A stretch of 60,000 bases of DNA, taken from the NCBI GenBank assembly GCA_949358305.1, contig OX442314.1, positions 26,275,118 through 26,335,117 on the forward strand, written 5' to 3'. The translations under genes were made by a program, and so were the position numbers. Positions 21,701 through 32,100 of this stretch are shown here, in pieces. Every line of letters begins with the position of its first letter. Position 1 is the stretch's first letter. The DNA is from Strigamia acuminata (taxonomy: Eukaryota > Arthropoda > Chilopoda > Geophilomorpha > Linotaeniidae). The notes beneath the pieces were generated by a model. It was not told where the DNA came from. It saw only the letters and a list, made by a program, of their open reading frames with translations, and made no database searches.

Positions 21701-23666
21701 TGATCACGATATCGAACAATTTTTCGAACGCTATCCCGAACGTGATTTCGAGCACGACCCCGAAGATGATCCACTTGATAATCTCCTCGATGATCTCCTC
21801 GATAAGGCAGCCGCCTTACCAGCGGCCGCTGCAACGCCTGCACCGCCTCTCGCTCCGTTACGCGCTCTTCACTGCCCCTATCGTTTTATTGGTGGAGATA
21901 CGCCCTTCAGCGGATGGAGGAGGGAAGAGCATCTCCGGAAAGAACAAGCGCCTGGCAAAATCAAGGTCGACGTTTATTACTATCCGGAGCACGGTGTCCG
22001 CTTAAGGTCGAGAGGGGACATCGAAAGATATTGCGTCGCTCACCAACTTCCGTATGAGGAGGACATTTTCTTTTTCGGCAACCTCGAACATCAATTGCAG
22101 GACGAGCAACCTGTTCATCGCGTCCTTATGTGTTTTCGAGAGCCGTCCACGTACGCCGAAGCTGTTAAGCTACCCGAGGCACCGAAGTGGACCGAGGCAA
22201 TCGATGAGGAGCTCACGACTTTCAAGGAACGCGAAGTTTATAAGGAAGTTCCACGACCCCCGGACAAGACAATCCTCGGGTGTAAATGGATTTTTCGGTT
22301 GAAATCGGATGCCACCGGGAAAATTCACCGCTACCGTGCTCGACTTGTCGCACAAGGTTTCCGCCAAACAATGGGCGTTGATTTCGATGAAGTTTTTAGT
22401 CCGGTGGTTAACTTCGTGCTCATCCGATTCTTTTTCTGCCTCCTAGTCGTTTTACTAGGATGGAGGGATCTCCACCTCGACGTCAAGTGTGCCTACCTTT
22501 ACGGCGACCTCGACCACGAAATTTACATGCGGATTCCCGCCGGCGCCACATGCACCTCACCCGACAACGTCTGGTTGTTAACCAAGTCACTTTACGGTCT
22601 TCACCAGTCGGGGCGCATGTGGTACCAGAAGCTCAACGAGACGTTAACCGACCTCGGATTCCAGAAATTTCCCGCTTGTAATTGCGTTTACGCATTTGGA
22701 CATTCGGCTGTTATGTTAGTCTACGTGGACGATATCGTCGTATTTTACGCGTCGGAGAGTATCCGAGACCGTATTTTGGCGCTGATTTCCAGCAAATTCG
22801 ACATCGTCAACCTCGGACCAATAACCAAATTACTCGGGGTAGAATTCGTGCGTCGCGATGGGAAAGTTTTCATGTCCCAACGCTCCTACATCGACAAACT
22901 TCTTAAAAAGTTCAACGTTTCGTCAGATGCACTCATTAAAGTGCCTGTCACACCGGGGACCACGCTCGTCAAAGGCTCGTTGGATAATCTCCCGGACTTT
23001 CCGTACCGATCGCTCATCGGATCGTTATTATTCCTCGCCTCTCGCACTCGTCCCGACATATTATACTCGGTCATCGCTTTATCGCAGTATAATAACTGCT
23101 ACGACCACCGCCACATCAAGTGTTTGCTCCAAGTTCTCAAATACGTGGCGAACACGAGCGATTTCTCGATCGAACTCTCGGGGTGTAATTCCAGTCAGCT
23201 GTGGGGATACACAGATGCGTCGTGGGCGAGCGACATTGCGACATCGAGAAGTTTCGGAGGATACATCTTTTATATCGGTTGTGTGCCAATCGGCTGGAGC
23301 TGCAAAAAGCAGACCAGCGTCGCCTGTTCCACCATGGAAGCCGAGTTTGTGGCACTAGTCGAAATCGTTAAAGAGTTATACTGGTTGGACAGTATCTATC
23401 GAGTCTTTCCACCGTTAAACCGATTATCGAAACCGATTATTTTCTCCGATGCCCTCGCCTCGATCCAATTCACGAACAACGACATCGAGAACTCGAAAAC
23501 CAAACATATTCGAGTGAAGTTCCATTGGCTTCGAGAATGGCATATTGCCGGGTGCTTCGAACTCCGCAAAATTCCGGGTGAAATAAATGTTTCAGATATT
23601 TTCACGAAATGGCTTAGTTCCGAACGCCTCCGAAATTTGTTGTCCCGGATCTTCATCTCGAAATAA
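18726..23666 (+). CDS. Copia Gag-Pol polyprotein with methyl-CpG-binding domain (element 2)
   Basis: 1,646 residues from the ATG at 18726, the same context (CAATCATG) as in element 3; the frame is open for 129 codons upstream, but those codons lie over the structured leader, so I treat them as untranslated. Zinc knuckle CFNCNELGHYANKC (about 229); protease VDCGATDH (about 323); integrase HHCC (LWHARLGHLH, about 560) and D-D-E (HMDVWGP, IRTDRGGEF, NGVAERLNR); long acidic linker; MBD-like domain about 1060-1122 (SGWRREEHLRK, VDVYYYPEHG, RLRSRGDI, IFFFGN); RT with LDVKCAYLYG and YVDD (about 1333); RNase H (YTDASWAS) and ending VSDIFTKWL. Complete and apparently active. Produces Gag, PR, IN, RT/RH after cleavage; where the MBD stays after cleavage is unknown. 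Confidence 0.95.
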   Translation: MKKATDQSSGHVPILVTGNYEHWHRAIKMLLMSDGVWHHVTETEELVKANVDEDVWRKWQRRKARALGTIYCHVSQAKQSALDGCTTPKQAWDILAKIYAPSSLARQAAMRREFLQLKLEPGEEMADFLSRVDLMVRQLKDVGEDILPRHHAYQYLDFLPDEYDQATFAIYHWPLAEFTPAKVSDQLLSEYLRLKSHSNRNSGNSSAYATGRQGRNQSRPPRPLAQVRCFNCNELGHYANKCQHPRKQTTGQQPVATFQTRSRSKSRRRNKGSNPNVNPNQQQQGQFRESSRPRRDAAYLLSAPPAIQVPTVHFVQSHEWIVDCGATDHVSHVKSWFLDFVEVVPFNIELGQGSSKVTGKGNVPVKSLIDGCECTVLLRDVLYAPDFGANLISVSRVDKCGHHIHIYNSELHTYGTDIKQSVLRAKQKSGLYFVDGLISPFASPTVVSSTPPIPMSPPTTAPMTLITKEEDFPALPAKKSRQKSNVQITDFRLPISPNTLLLPPPSPIIPTPVPGSQPQQIRMYSNILSSPPPPVAKTKALPIPNPVKTSNVNVADATGLWHARLGHLHTKAMRTLANNSQVYGLDPAAVRQELSCNSCRIAKSTRASHKPIPTPSTTKPLELLHMDVWGPSRLTSIGGADYAFSIVDDATRYSWIFPIARKSDVFATFKDFVSRVERITDSRVKSIRTDRGGEFISKTFDRYLADKGIVAQRTNPGSPQMNGVAERLNRTMGDYLRSVTSETGFPHTLWAELAVTFSYVKNRSPHSKLNDEVPYVLWRQRALSVKHFRKIGSKCWVHFTAPGRNKMDPRAWEGFLVGYASNTRGYRVWNPATNTVTESVHVQIDERQNFKRSPFYVPDPYENAPFMEEPSHVTTPSRVTFDDGAFPSVPWSRRRRDSDDESSNDDDEFRHRAPSSASSVASYRSVLEEVEEDIADELPPPILFADDVPEDIDLDVTPDPPLPLYRPRRRLRPDALARQPHTPEASDSELDVDHDIEQFFERYPERDFEHDPEDDPLDNLLDDLLDKAAALPAAAATPAPPLAPLRALHCPYRFIGGDTPFSGWRREEHLRKEQAPGKIKVDVYYYPEHGVRLRSRGDIERYCVAHQLPYEEDIFFFGNLEHQLQDEQPVHRVLMCFREPSTYAEAVKLPEAPKWTEAIDEELTTFKEREVYKEVPRPPDKTILGCKWIFRLKSDATGKIHRYRARLVAQGFRQTMGVDFDEVFSPVVNFVLIRFFFCLLVVLLGWRDLHLDVKCAYLYGDLDHEIYMRIPAGATCTSPDNVWLLTKSLYGLHQSGRMWYQKLNETLTDLGFQKFPACNCVYAFGHSAVMLVYVDDIVVFYASESIRDRILALISSKFDIVNLGPITKLLGVEFVRRDGKVFMSQRSYIDKLLKKFNVSSDALIKVPVTPGTTLVKGSLDNLPDFPYRSLIGSLLFLASRTRPDILYSVIALSQYNNCYDHRHIKCLLQVLKYVANTSDFSIELSGCNSSQLWGYTDASWASDIATSRSFGGYIFYIGCVPIGWSCKKQTSVACSTMEAEFVALVEIVKELYWLDSIYRVFPPLNRLSKPIIFSDALASIQFTNNDIENSKTKHIRVKFHWLREWHIAGCFELRKIPGEINVSDIFTKWLSSERLRNLLSRIFISK
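21900..22090 (+). other. MBD-coding segment, element 2
   Basis: The clearest copy: GWRREEHLRK, then KVDVYYYPEHGVRLRS, DIERY and DIFFFG, matching the MBD pattern GW-R...R...K-DVYY-P-G...RS...Y...F-F. The MeCP2 methyl-CpG contacts R111, D121, Y123 and R133 all have counterparts; the first loop is one residue longer. Confidence 0.8.
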
Positions 23667-23698
23667 TTTCATCGAACTGTTAATATCGACATTGCACA

Positions 23699-23711
23699 TC
23701 GAAGGAGGGAA
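23699..23711 (+). promoter_or_regulatory. Polypurine tract, element 2
   Basis: CGAAGGAGGGAA immediately before the 3' LTR. Confidence 0.85.
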
Positions 23712-23712
23712 T

Positions 23713-24285
23713 TGTTGGTCCTTGAAACCACTTCGGACGTTTATTTAACGCTTTTTCGATGCGTAATGACGCTACCTGAACTTTTTCACATCATTGGTTG
23801 TTATATTTTCTTTCCCCAAATGATTTAGTGTTTATTTCCTACTTAACTGGTTGTTACCAGTATATTTCCGTATATTTACTTTATATTGTAAGGGAAATGC
23901 ATGGTGCCTGCATTAACTGTGTCTTAACACACTGGGCATCATGCATCGCCTATCTGTTTATACCTGTGTGTCGCTCGCTTCTGTCACCAGAGCGCACTGC
24001 CTTTTATTCCAAGATGGCGACGCACACTGCTAAGTGTGCTCCTGTGCTTTTCAATCCTGTTTTCGTAAGTTTTAGGTTAATAAATCGTTTATTTTGTTTA
24101 TAAATAATTCGTTTCTTGTGTCTGCACGTAGATAAGTGCAGACACCACGCAAATTCGACCAGAACCGGCTCGAATTCGCGTACACGACGCGCCGCACGTC
24201 TCGTGCGTGCTATATCGTACGTGTTGGCTTATTTTTAAGCGTTTCCACTGCCTAGTCTGTGCTGTTTTTGCAGCATACCACCACA
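23713..24285 (+). repeat. 3' LTR of copia element 2
   Basis: 573 bp, reads the same as the 5' LTR, followed by target duplication GTTAC. Confidence 0.95.
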
Positions 24286-25395
24286 GTTACGGCGTAAATC
24301 GAAAAAATCAACAACCGACAACACGTACGTGAAAACGCGTACAACATTCATAGACATTAATCTCGAATCCTGTTTTTGGTTTTACGCCGTTAACGGGCCG
24401 TTAACGGGCCGTTAACGGCCCGTTAACGGCCCGCGTGAGGTCGTACGGGCCGTCGGCGAGCCGAAGTCCGGGAACGAAGGCCGTGACGGGATCGTGACGG
24501 GACCGTCAGCGGCCCGTTAACGGCCCGTGCGGGCCGTTGCGGGATCGTGACGGGATCGTCGACGGCCCGTTAACGGCCCGTGCGGGCCGTTGCGGGCCGT
24601 TGACGGGCCGTTGACGGGCCGTTAACGGGCCGTTAACGGGCCGTTACGGCGTAAATCGAAAAAATCAACAACCGACAACACGTACGTGAAAACGCGTACA
24701 ACATTCATAGACATTAATCTCGAATCCTGTTTTTGGTTTTACGCCGTTAACGGGCCGTTAACGGCCCGTTAACGGCCCGTTAACGGCCCGCACAGGCCGT
24801 GACGGGATCGTGACGGGACTGTCGGCGGCCCGTTAACGGCCCGCACGAGCCGTGACGGGATCGTGACGGGACCGTCGGCAGCCCGTTAACGGCCCGTACG
24901 ACTCCATGCGGGCCGTTGACGGGATCGTGACGGGACCGTCGGCAGCCCGTTAACGGCCCGCACGGGCCGTGACGGGATCGTGACGGGACCGTCGGCGGCC
25001 CGTTAACGGCCCGCACGAGCCGTGACGGGATCGTGACGGGACCGTCGGCAGCCCGTTAACGGCCCGCACGGGCCGTGACGGGATCGTGACGGGACCGTCG
25101 GCGGCCCGTTAACGGCCCGCACGAGCCGTGACGGGATCGTGACGGGACCGTCGGCGGCCCGTTAACGGCTTGTACGGGCCGTTACGGGATCGTGACGGGA
25201 CCGTCGGCGGCCCGTTAACGGCTCGCACGGGCCGTTAACGGGGTCGTTACGGGACCGTCGGCGGCCCGTGCGGCGGCCTCGCCAACCTCGTGCGGCCCGT
25301 TAACGGCCCGTACGGGCCGTTACGGGGCCGTTGCGGGATCGTCGGCGGCCCGTTAACGGCCCGCACGGGACAACGGGCGCCAACGAGCGCCGGTA
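24286..25395. repeat. CpG-rich satellite, block 3
   Basis: Satellite with spacers near 24294 and 24648, then a run of diverged 53-bp-like subunits (GACCGTCGGCAGCCCGTTAA and variants) to about 25370. The run is less regular at its end, as expected at an array edge. Confidence 0.9.
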
Positions 25396-25654
25396 GTCCC
25401 GGTAATTTGTTTCAAAATAAATATTTGTCACCGTCTCCCCTCCCTCCTCCTCCTCCCCCTCCTCTCCCTCTCGAGGCCAGACACGGCCGCTCCAAAATAC
25501 GAACCACGACGATGCCTCCGTACCGATAGACCGAGTGGGTCGCGCGACAGACAATGCGCGCAAACTACCGTCGGCGCACGGTGTGCACGGCGCAACACCA
25601 CGGAAGTAACTACCGGTGCGCCCCTCGTGCGTGCGAGGCAATCCCGAGCTCGCT
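25396..25654. other. Unique-looking spacer between satellite blocks
   Basis: Contains a CT-rich run (CCTCCCTCCTCCTCC near 25440) and unique GC-rich sequence. No supported gene. It ends where the TTAACCTTGGGG module begins. Confidence 0.4.
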
Positions 25655-26543
25655 TAACCTTGGGGTATGTGTGCGGATTTTGTCGGGGGCGAAAGGGTCC
25701 CGCTTTTTAACATTACGGCGGCCTATACGTTGTTTCGTTGATCGCGACTGCGATGCGGAATTTGCGGATGTTGTTTTGGCCGAGTAGTTCGTGCGACCGA
25801 GCGCGTTTTGTTCGTTGCTTTTCGGTGTTCGGTGGGTTTTGTGACCGGTCAAGGGTTTCGCTAAAACGTGGTTTTTGAGTACGGGGGGGAGGGGGGGGAT
25901 CGGGTCGCGTGCTCCGAAAGCGCCGCGACGCGCCGTGACTTGGGCCAAAAACGACCCGGTCGGAAACCGGGTCCCGGGCTTCGTCGAGGCGTGGTCCCGA
26001 TCGGGACAAACTCTTCCGGAAAATGTCCGGTGGAATGTTGAGAGTGTCGATGGACGACGTTCGAGTTTATATCGTAAGTAAGTAAGTATCTGACAAAACT
26101 TGCACAGAATTTTGTCAACATTTGATAAATTTCCACAGAATTTAACGTTGTTTTGCTAAAACCTGCGGAAACGTGTCTAGTCGGGCAGAAACGTCTCGTA
26201 AAATGTTGCTGAAATTCCGTGGAAATTTGTCAAAAATTGACAAAAGTTGGTGACCGACCCACATCGCGTTGCGGCGCGGTCGGAGCACGCGACCCGATCC
26301 CCCCCCCCCCCCTCCCCCCGTCCCCAAAAAACCACGCCTCGAGGAACCCCGAGGTTCGGTTTCCGACCGGGTCGCCTCTTGATCCGACTCGGGGCGCGTC
26401 ACGGCGCGGTCGGAGGACGGCCCTCGCCCCCAAAAACCACACTCCGGGTCACGTGGTCTCGCACCCGACTCTTTCAGTTTTCCCGTTTTCAGCCCGTTAC
26501 GGGATCGTGACGGGACTGTCGGCGGCCCGTTAACGGCCCGCAC
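25655..26543. repeat. Satellite-edge module (TTAACCTTGGGG module), copy 2
   Basis: Starts at the same base as the copy at 6132 but follows unrelated sequence. From 25994 it is essentially identical to 6591 onward, including the C run near 26299 and the private variants TCTTGAATCC (near 26785) and GGCCTGTGCG (near 27260) in the adjoining satellite. It is part of a duplication of about 2 kb. Confidence 0.8.
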
Positions 26544-27872
26544 GAGCCGTGACGGGATCGTGACGGGACCGTTGGCGGCCCGTTAACGGCCCGCACGGGC
26601 CGTGACGGGATCGTGACGGGACCGTCGGCGGCCCGTTAACGGCCCGTACGACTCCATGCGGGCCGTTGACGGGCCGTTGACGGGCCGTTAACGGGCCGTT
26701 AACGGGCCGTTACGGCGTAAATCGAAAAAATCAACAACCGACAACACGTACGTGAAAACGCGTACAACATTCATAGACATTAATCTTGAATCCTGTTTTT
26801 GGTTTTACGCCGTTAACGGGCCGTTAACGGCCCGTTAACGGCCCGTTAACGGCCCGCGTGAGGTCGTACGGGCCGTCGGCGAGCCGAAGTCCGGGAACGA
26901 AGGCCGTGACGGGATCGTGACGGGACCGTCAGCGGCCCGTTAACGGCCCGTGCGGGCCGTTGCGGGATCGTGACGGGATCGTCGACGGCCCGTTAACGGC
27001 CCGTGCGGGCCGTTGCGGGCCGTTGACGGGCCGTTGACGGGCCGTTAACGGGCCGTTAACGGGCCGTTACGGCGTGAATCGAAAAAATCAACAACCGACA
27101 ACACGTACATGAAAACGCGTACAACATTCATAGACATTAATCTCGAATCCTGTTTTCGGTTTTGCCCCGTTAACGGGCCGTTAACGGGCCGTTAACGGGC
27201 CGTTAACGGCCCGTGCGGGCCGTTGCGGGATCGTGACGGGACCGTCGACGGCCCGTTAACGGCCTGTGCGGGCCGTTGCGGGATCGTGACGGGACCGTCA
27301 GCGGCCCGTTAACGGCCCGTGCGGGCCGTTGCGGGATCGTGACGGGATCGTCGACGGCCCGTTAACGGCCCGTGCGGGCCGTTGCGGGATCGTGACGGGA
27401 CCGTCAGCGGCCCGTTAACGGCCCGTGCGGGCCGTTGCGGGATCGTGACGGGATCGTCGACGGCCCGTTAACGGCCCGTGCGGGCCGTTGCGGGCCGTTG
27501 ACGGGCCGTTGACGGGCCGTTAACGGGCCGTTAACGGGCCGTTACGGCGTGAATCGAAAAAATCAACAACCGACAACACGTACATGAAAACGCGTACAAC
27601 ATTCATAGACATTAATCTCGAATCCTGTTTTCGGTTTTGCCCCGTTAACGGGCCGTTAACGGCCCGTGCGGGCCGTTGCGGGATCGTGACGGGACCGTCG
27701 ACGGCCCGTTAACGGCCCGTGCGGGCCGTTGCGGGATCGTGACGGGACCGTCAGCGGCCCGTTAACGGCCCGTGCGGGCCGTTGCGGGATCGTGACGGGA
27801 TCGTCGACGGCCCGTTAACGGCCCGTGCGGGCCGTTGCGGGATCGTGACGGGACCGTCAGCGGCCCGTTAAC
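26544..27872. repeat. CpG-rich satellite, block 4
   Basis: Satellite following module copy 2, with spacers near 26713, 27072 and 27549. It parallels block 1 up to about 27640, where the number of GTTAACGGGCC units differs. Confidence 0.9.
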
Positions 27873-28425
27873 TGTTGGACTTTGGAACCGCTTTTCACCT
27901 AATTAAATCGTTTTTCGATGTGAAATGACTTTGAAATGTTTATTTTATTATCCATCGGTTATCTTTTCTTATTCGGGGTAATTTAGTATTGTTTCTTATG
28001 TTTTTCCTTAGTTTCTGTGTAAAGGGAATGCATGATGCCTTTTAGATGTGTCTTATCCATCTGGCATCATGCATCCTCTATTCTGTGTGTATTTCTACTT
28101 ATTGTTTCTATTTTCGGCCACCAGATGTCTCTGGCACTTTGCAAATGGCCGCGCACACAGCCAGTGTGTTTCTCTATGTTTTCAAATGGTTTTTGGATCA
28201 ATTATGTAAGTTTTCTCGAATTAAAGTGTATTTTGTTAATTATCAGTATTAGTTTATGTGCCACACGTCTTTATAAGTGTGGTACACGCGTTTTCTGGCC
28301 CAATACAGACCCGAACTCGCGTTTACGCATCACGGCAATTTTTCCAGCTCATGCATTGCCGTGAGCACGTTATTTTCACGCTTCCAGCACGATTTATCGT
28401 GCATTTATTGCGCCACAGTGCTACA
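27873..28425 (+). repeat. 5' LTR of copia element 3
   Basis: 553 bp. Contains a perfect 12-bp hairpin ATGCATGATGCC (28028-28039) with GGCATCATGCAT (28063-28074), a YY1-like GCAAATGGCCGC (28141-28152) and TTTATAAG near 28270. Confidence 0.95.
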
Positions 28426-28427
28426 AG

Positions 28428-28439
28428 TGGTAGCAGAGG
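28428..28439 (+). promoter_or_regulatory. Primer binding site (initiator tRNA-Met), element 3
   Basis: TGGTAGCAGAGG two bases after the LTR. TGCTAC at the LTR end can pair with GTAGCA of the primer site. Confidence 0.85.
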
Positions 28440-28895
28440 CCTGGAAAGACACCAGTGCCTCGTTTTTTCACTAATTTTCCGTAAATTTCGCGATTTTTTC
28501 GCGATTTGTGCGGAAATTTTTGTTTATTTCCAGTTTTTCGCCGAATTTCCGATGTCTCGACACACTTTGTACCCCGGAGTACAGTGTGGCCACATAGAAC
28601 TTCATCTCGCTTAGTACCCCGGTGTACGGCGAATTTTTTTTCAGAAGTTTTTCCCGATTTTCACAATCGGACGGCGATTTTTTTCCCGATTTTCGAAATC
28701 GGTCGGCGATCTTTTGAAGAATTCCGCATTTTTTATGCGCGGTGTGCACAGGGACGTCTGTGCATACAGATTCATCAACTTCTCCTTCCTTTTATTTCAG
28801 ATTTCGAATTTATTTGTTAGTTTTAAGTTTTTTGGTGTGGGTCAATTAGAATCCTTGGCGCCCTTCGTCCAAATCTGGGCAAGCGTCACTGTATT

Positions 28896-29006
28896 CTTAG
28901 ACAAGGCTGAGCCCTGCGCCACCTAACATTCCCGCGGCCCCAGGTGGTCATAAAGGACGTTAGGGGGACACTTGTCTAAGGTTTTCAAGCCAATTTTAGC
29001 ATTGGC
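28896..29006 (+). ncRNA. Structured leader RNA element, copia element 3
   Basis: CTTAGACAAG (28896-28905) pairs with CTTGTCTAAG (28971-28980), enclosing CCTAAC (28922-28927) with GTTAGG (28959-28964). The second hairpin GCCAAT/ATTGGC is at 28989-29006. The outer stem differs from element 1 by compensatory changes. Confidence 0.65.
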
Positions 29007-29147
29007 TCCCCGTCGAGGTCTTTCCGCTTCGAACAACGTTTGTGTGTGCGTCGGTAGTGCTTCGAGTGCTTCGAGTGAAAAGTGCTTCAATTTCGTCAAT
29101 TGTGCTTCGATTTTCGGAAATTTTTCGACGATTTTTCCTCCGCAATC

Positions 29148-32100
29148 ATGCAAAAGGCTTCCGAAGCGACGTTGGGACGTGTACCGGTCCTGACGACCGG
29201 CAACTACGAACAATGGCAACGAACAGTTAAGATGTTGCTCAAAAGTGAAGGCCTGTGGCATCACGTCACAGAAGACGGCGAGGAGGATTTTCTGAAGACG
29301 GCGGATGATAAAGAGAAACGCAAATATCAACGTCGGAAGGAACGAGCCCTAGGAACAATTTATTGTTTGGTATCCGAAGCCAAACAGTCGGCACTCGATG
29401 GCTGCGAGACACCGAAGGAACAATGGGACATGCTCGCCAAGATCTACGCCCCCAGTTCACTTGCCCGTCAGGCAGCTATGCGCCGACAGTTCTTGCAATT
29501 GAAACTGGAGCCGAACGAGGAGATGCCCGATTTCCTGGGGCGTGTAGACCTGATGGTTCGTCAATTGAAGGACATCGGAGAGGACATTCTCCCTCGACAT
29601 CAGGCCTACCAGTACCTCGATTTTCTTCCAGCGGATTACGACCAGGCAACGTTCTCCATTTACCATTGGCCGTTGGCGAATTTTACCCCGGCCAAAGTCT
29701 CCGAACAGCTCTTGTCGGAATACCTTCGTTTGAAGTCGAAATCCGACCACGATACGAAGAAGACGTCGGCATTCGCCGCGGACAATCGCAACCGCAGTCA
29801 ATCTCGCAATCCTCGTCCACTATCGCAAATTTGTTGTTTCAATTGCGATCAGATGGGCCACTACGCGAACAAATGCCCTCTTCCGCGCCGACAATCGAAG
29901 GAACAGCAACCGGCAGCTGCACTACAAGGACGATCTCGCAGCAAAAACCGACGTCGAAAGGGAACCAATTCTCAGCAACCGGGTGGTCAAAGCCGTGAAA
30001 TTTCCCGCCCGCGACGTGATGCTGCGTACCTCTTGTCTGCGCCACCAGTTGTTACAGCACCGACTGTGCATTTCCTCCAATCCCACGAATGGATCGTTGA
30101 TTGCGGCGCAACCGACCACGTGTCGCACGTTAAAGCGTGGTTCACGAACTTTGTTTCCGTTGTCCCGTTTAACATCGAGTTAGGACAAGGCAGTTCGAAG
30201 GTCACAGGCAAAGGTGACGTTCCGGTCAAGTCGCTCATCGATGGCTGCGAATGCACCGTAATGCTACGCGACGTCTTATTCGCACCTGACTTCGGCGCCA
30301 ACTTAATCTCGGTTTCTCGGATTGATAAATGCGGACATCACATCCACATTCACAACTCGGAATTGCATACGTATGAAACGGACATCAAACTAAGTGTTCT
30401 TCGGGCGAAACAGAAGTCTGGACTTTATTTCGTGGATGGGCTTATCTCGCCATTCGCCGCTCCGACTAATGTTTCGAGTTCTCCACCCGTTTCATCGTTG
30501 CCTCCGACTCCGACACCGACCACTCTAGTGACGAAGGAAGAGGACTTTCCCGCATTGCCCAAGTCTTCCAACAAGGCTAAGACGAAGTCGGCTGACAATA
30601 TGACCGATTTCCGCTTGCCCGTCTCCTCCAACACCTTACTGGTCCCTTCACTTTTTCCTACCAGTCCTGCTCCCATTCCCGGATCCCAACCTCAACAGAT
30701 CCGGATGTATTCCAATGCCCTCACCTCTCCTCTTCCCGTTGCCAAGTCAAACGCAACATCACCTCCTCCTGTTGCTAAGTCAAATGCAACATCACCTCCT
30801 AAACCGGTTACTACGTCGGTCAACGTCGCGGATGCCACGGGATTGTGGCACAGCAGACTGGGTCACCTGCACACCAAAGCCATGCGGACTTTGGCTGCTA
30901 ACTCCCAGGTTTACGGACTTGATCCAGCTGCTGTTCGACAGGAACTTTCATGCAACACGTGCCGTGTCGCCAAGTCTACGCGTGCTTCGCATAAGCCGAT
31001 TTCCGCACCTTCGACCACGAAACCGCTTGAATTGCTTCACATGGACGTCTGGGGCCCGTCGAGACTGCCTTCCATTGGTGGCGCTAATTTCGCCTTCACC
31101 ATTATCGACGACGCCACCAGGTATGCCTGGCTTTTCCCGATTGCCCGTAAATCCGATGTTTTCGCTACGTTCAAAGACTTTGTTTCCCGTGTCGAACGTA
31201 TAGCCGATTGCCGGATCAAAACGATTCGTACCGACCGTGGAGGAGAATTCATTTCAAGGGATTTTGACCGTTATCTCGCCGACAAGGGTATTGTTGCGCA
31301 ACGGACCAACCCCGCGAGCCCACAGATGAATGGAGTCGCCGAACGCCTGAACCGGACGATGGGCGATTATCTCCGCTCCGTTAGATCCGAAACCGGATTT
31401 CCGCATACGCTTTGGGCCGAACTTGCTGTGACATTCGTGTACATCAAGAACCGAAGTCCACATTCGAAGCTCAACGACGAAATCCCGTACATTTTGTGGC
31501 GCCAGCGAGCTCTCTCCGTCAGACATTTTCGTAAAATCGGTTCCAAGTGCTGGGTGCACTTCACCGCACCTGGACGCAATAAACTGGACCCTCGAGCTTG
31601 GGAGGGATTTCTCGTCGGCTACGCGTCTGGAACTCGAGGATATCGTGTTTTGAATCCGGCTACGAACACTGTCACCGAAACTGTCCACGTCCAAATCGAT
31701 GAACGGCAGAACTTTAAACGCTCGCCCTTTTATGTTCCGGATCCGGATGACAATGCTCCACCCATGGAGGAGCCTGCTCGTGGCCACACCCCGTCGCGTG
31801 TCACTTTTCATGATAATTTCCCAACTCAACCTTGGCCTCGACGACGTCGCGATTCGGATAACGATTCTTCCGCCGGCAGTAGTGACGATGATGGAATTAT
31901 CAGTCGTGCTCAGTCTGTCGCTTCGACCGCTCCGTCTTTCGCTTCATTTGCCCCGTCCGCCGCTGCAAGCGTGCCTCTGGATGGTGAGGCTATTCCTGAT
32001 GGCTCCGTGACCGCTGCCGATGACTCCGTTACTGCAGCGACCGTTGCAGGACATGGCCAATTTTCTCCAACCATACGTTCCACGCGTTTACCCCAGCTGC

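Larger units (their letters stand above)
17477..24285 (+). mobile_element. Full-length Ty1/copia retrotransposon 2 with MBD
   Basis: Complete element of 6,809 bp; 573-bp LTRs that look identical (TG...CA); 5-bp duplication GTTAC (17472-17476 and 24286-24290). It has a tRNA-iMet primer site, structured leader, one open polyprotein frame and purine tract. The insertion point is the border between satellite subunit and spacer (CCGTTACGGCG). It is closer to element 3 than to element 1 in protein, but its LTR is distinct, so it is a separate family rather than a duplicate. Confidence 0.97.
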
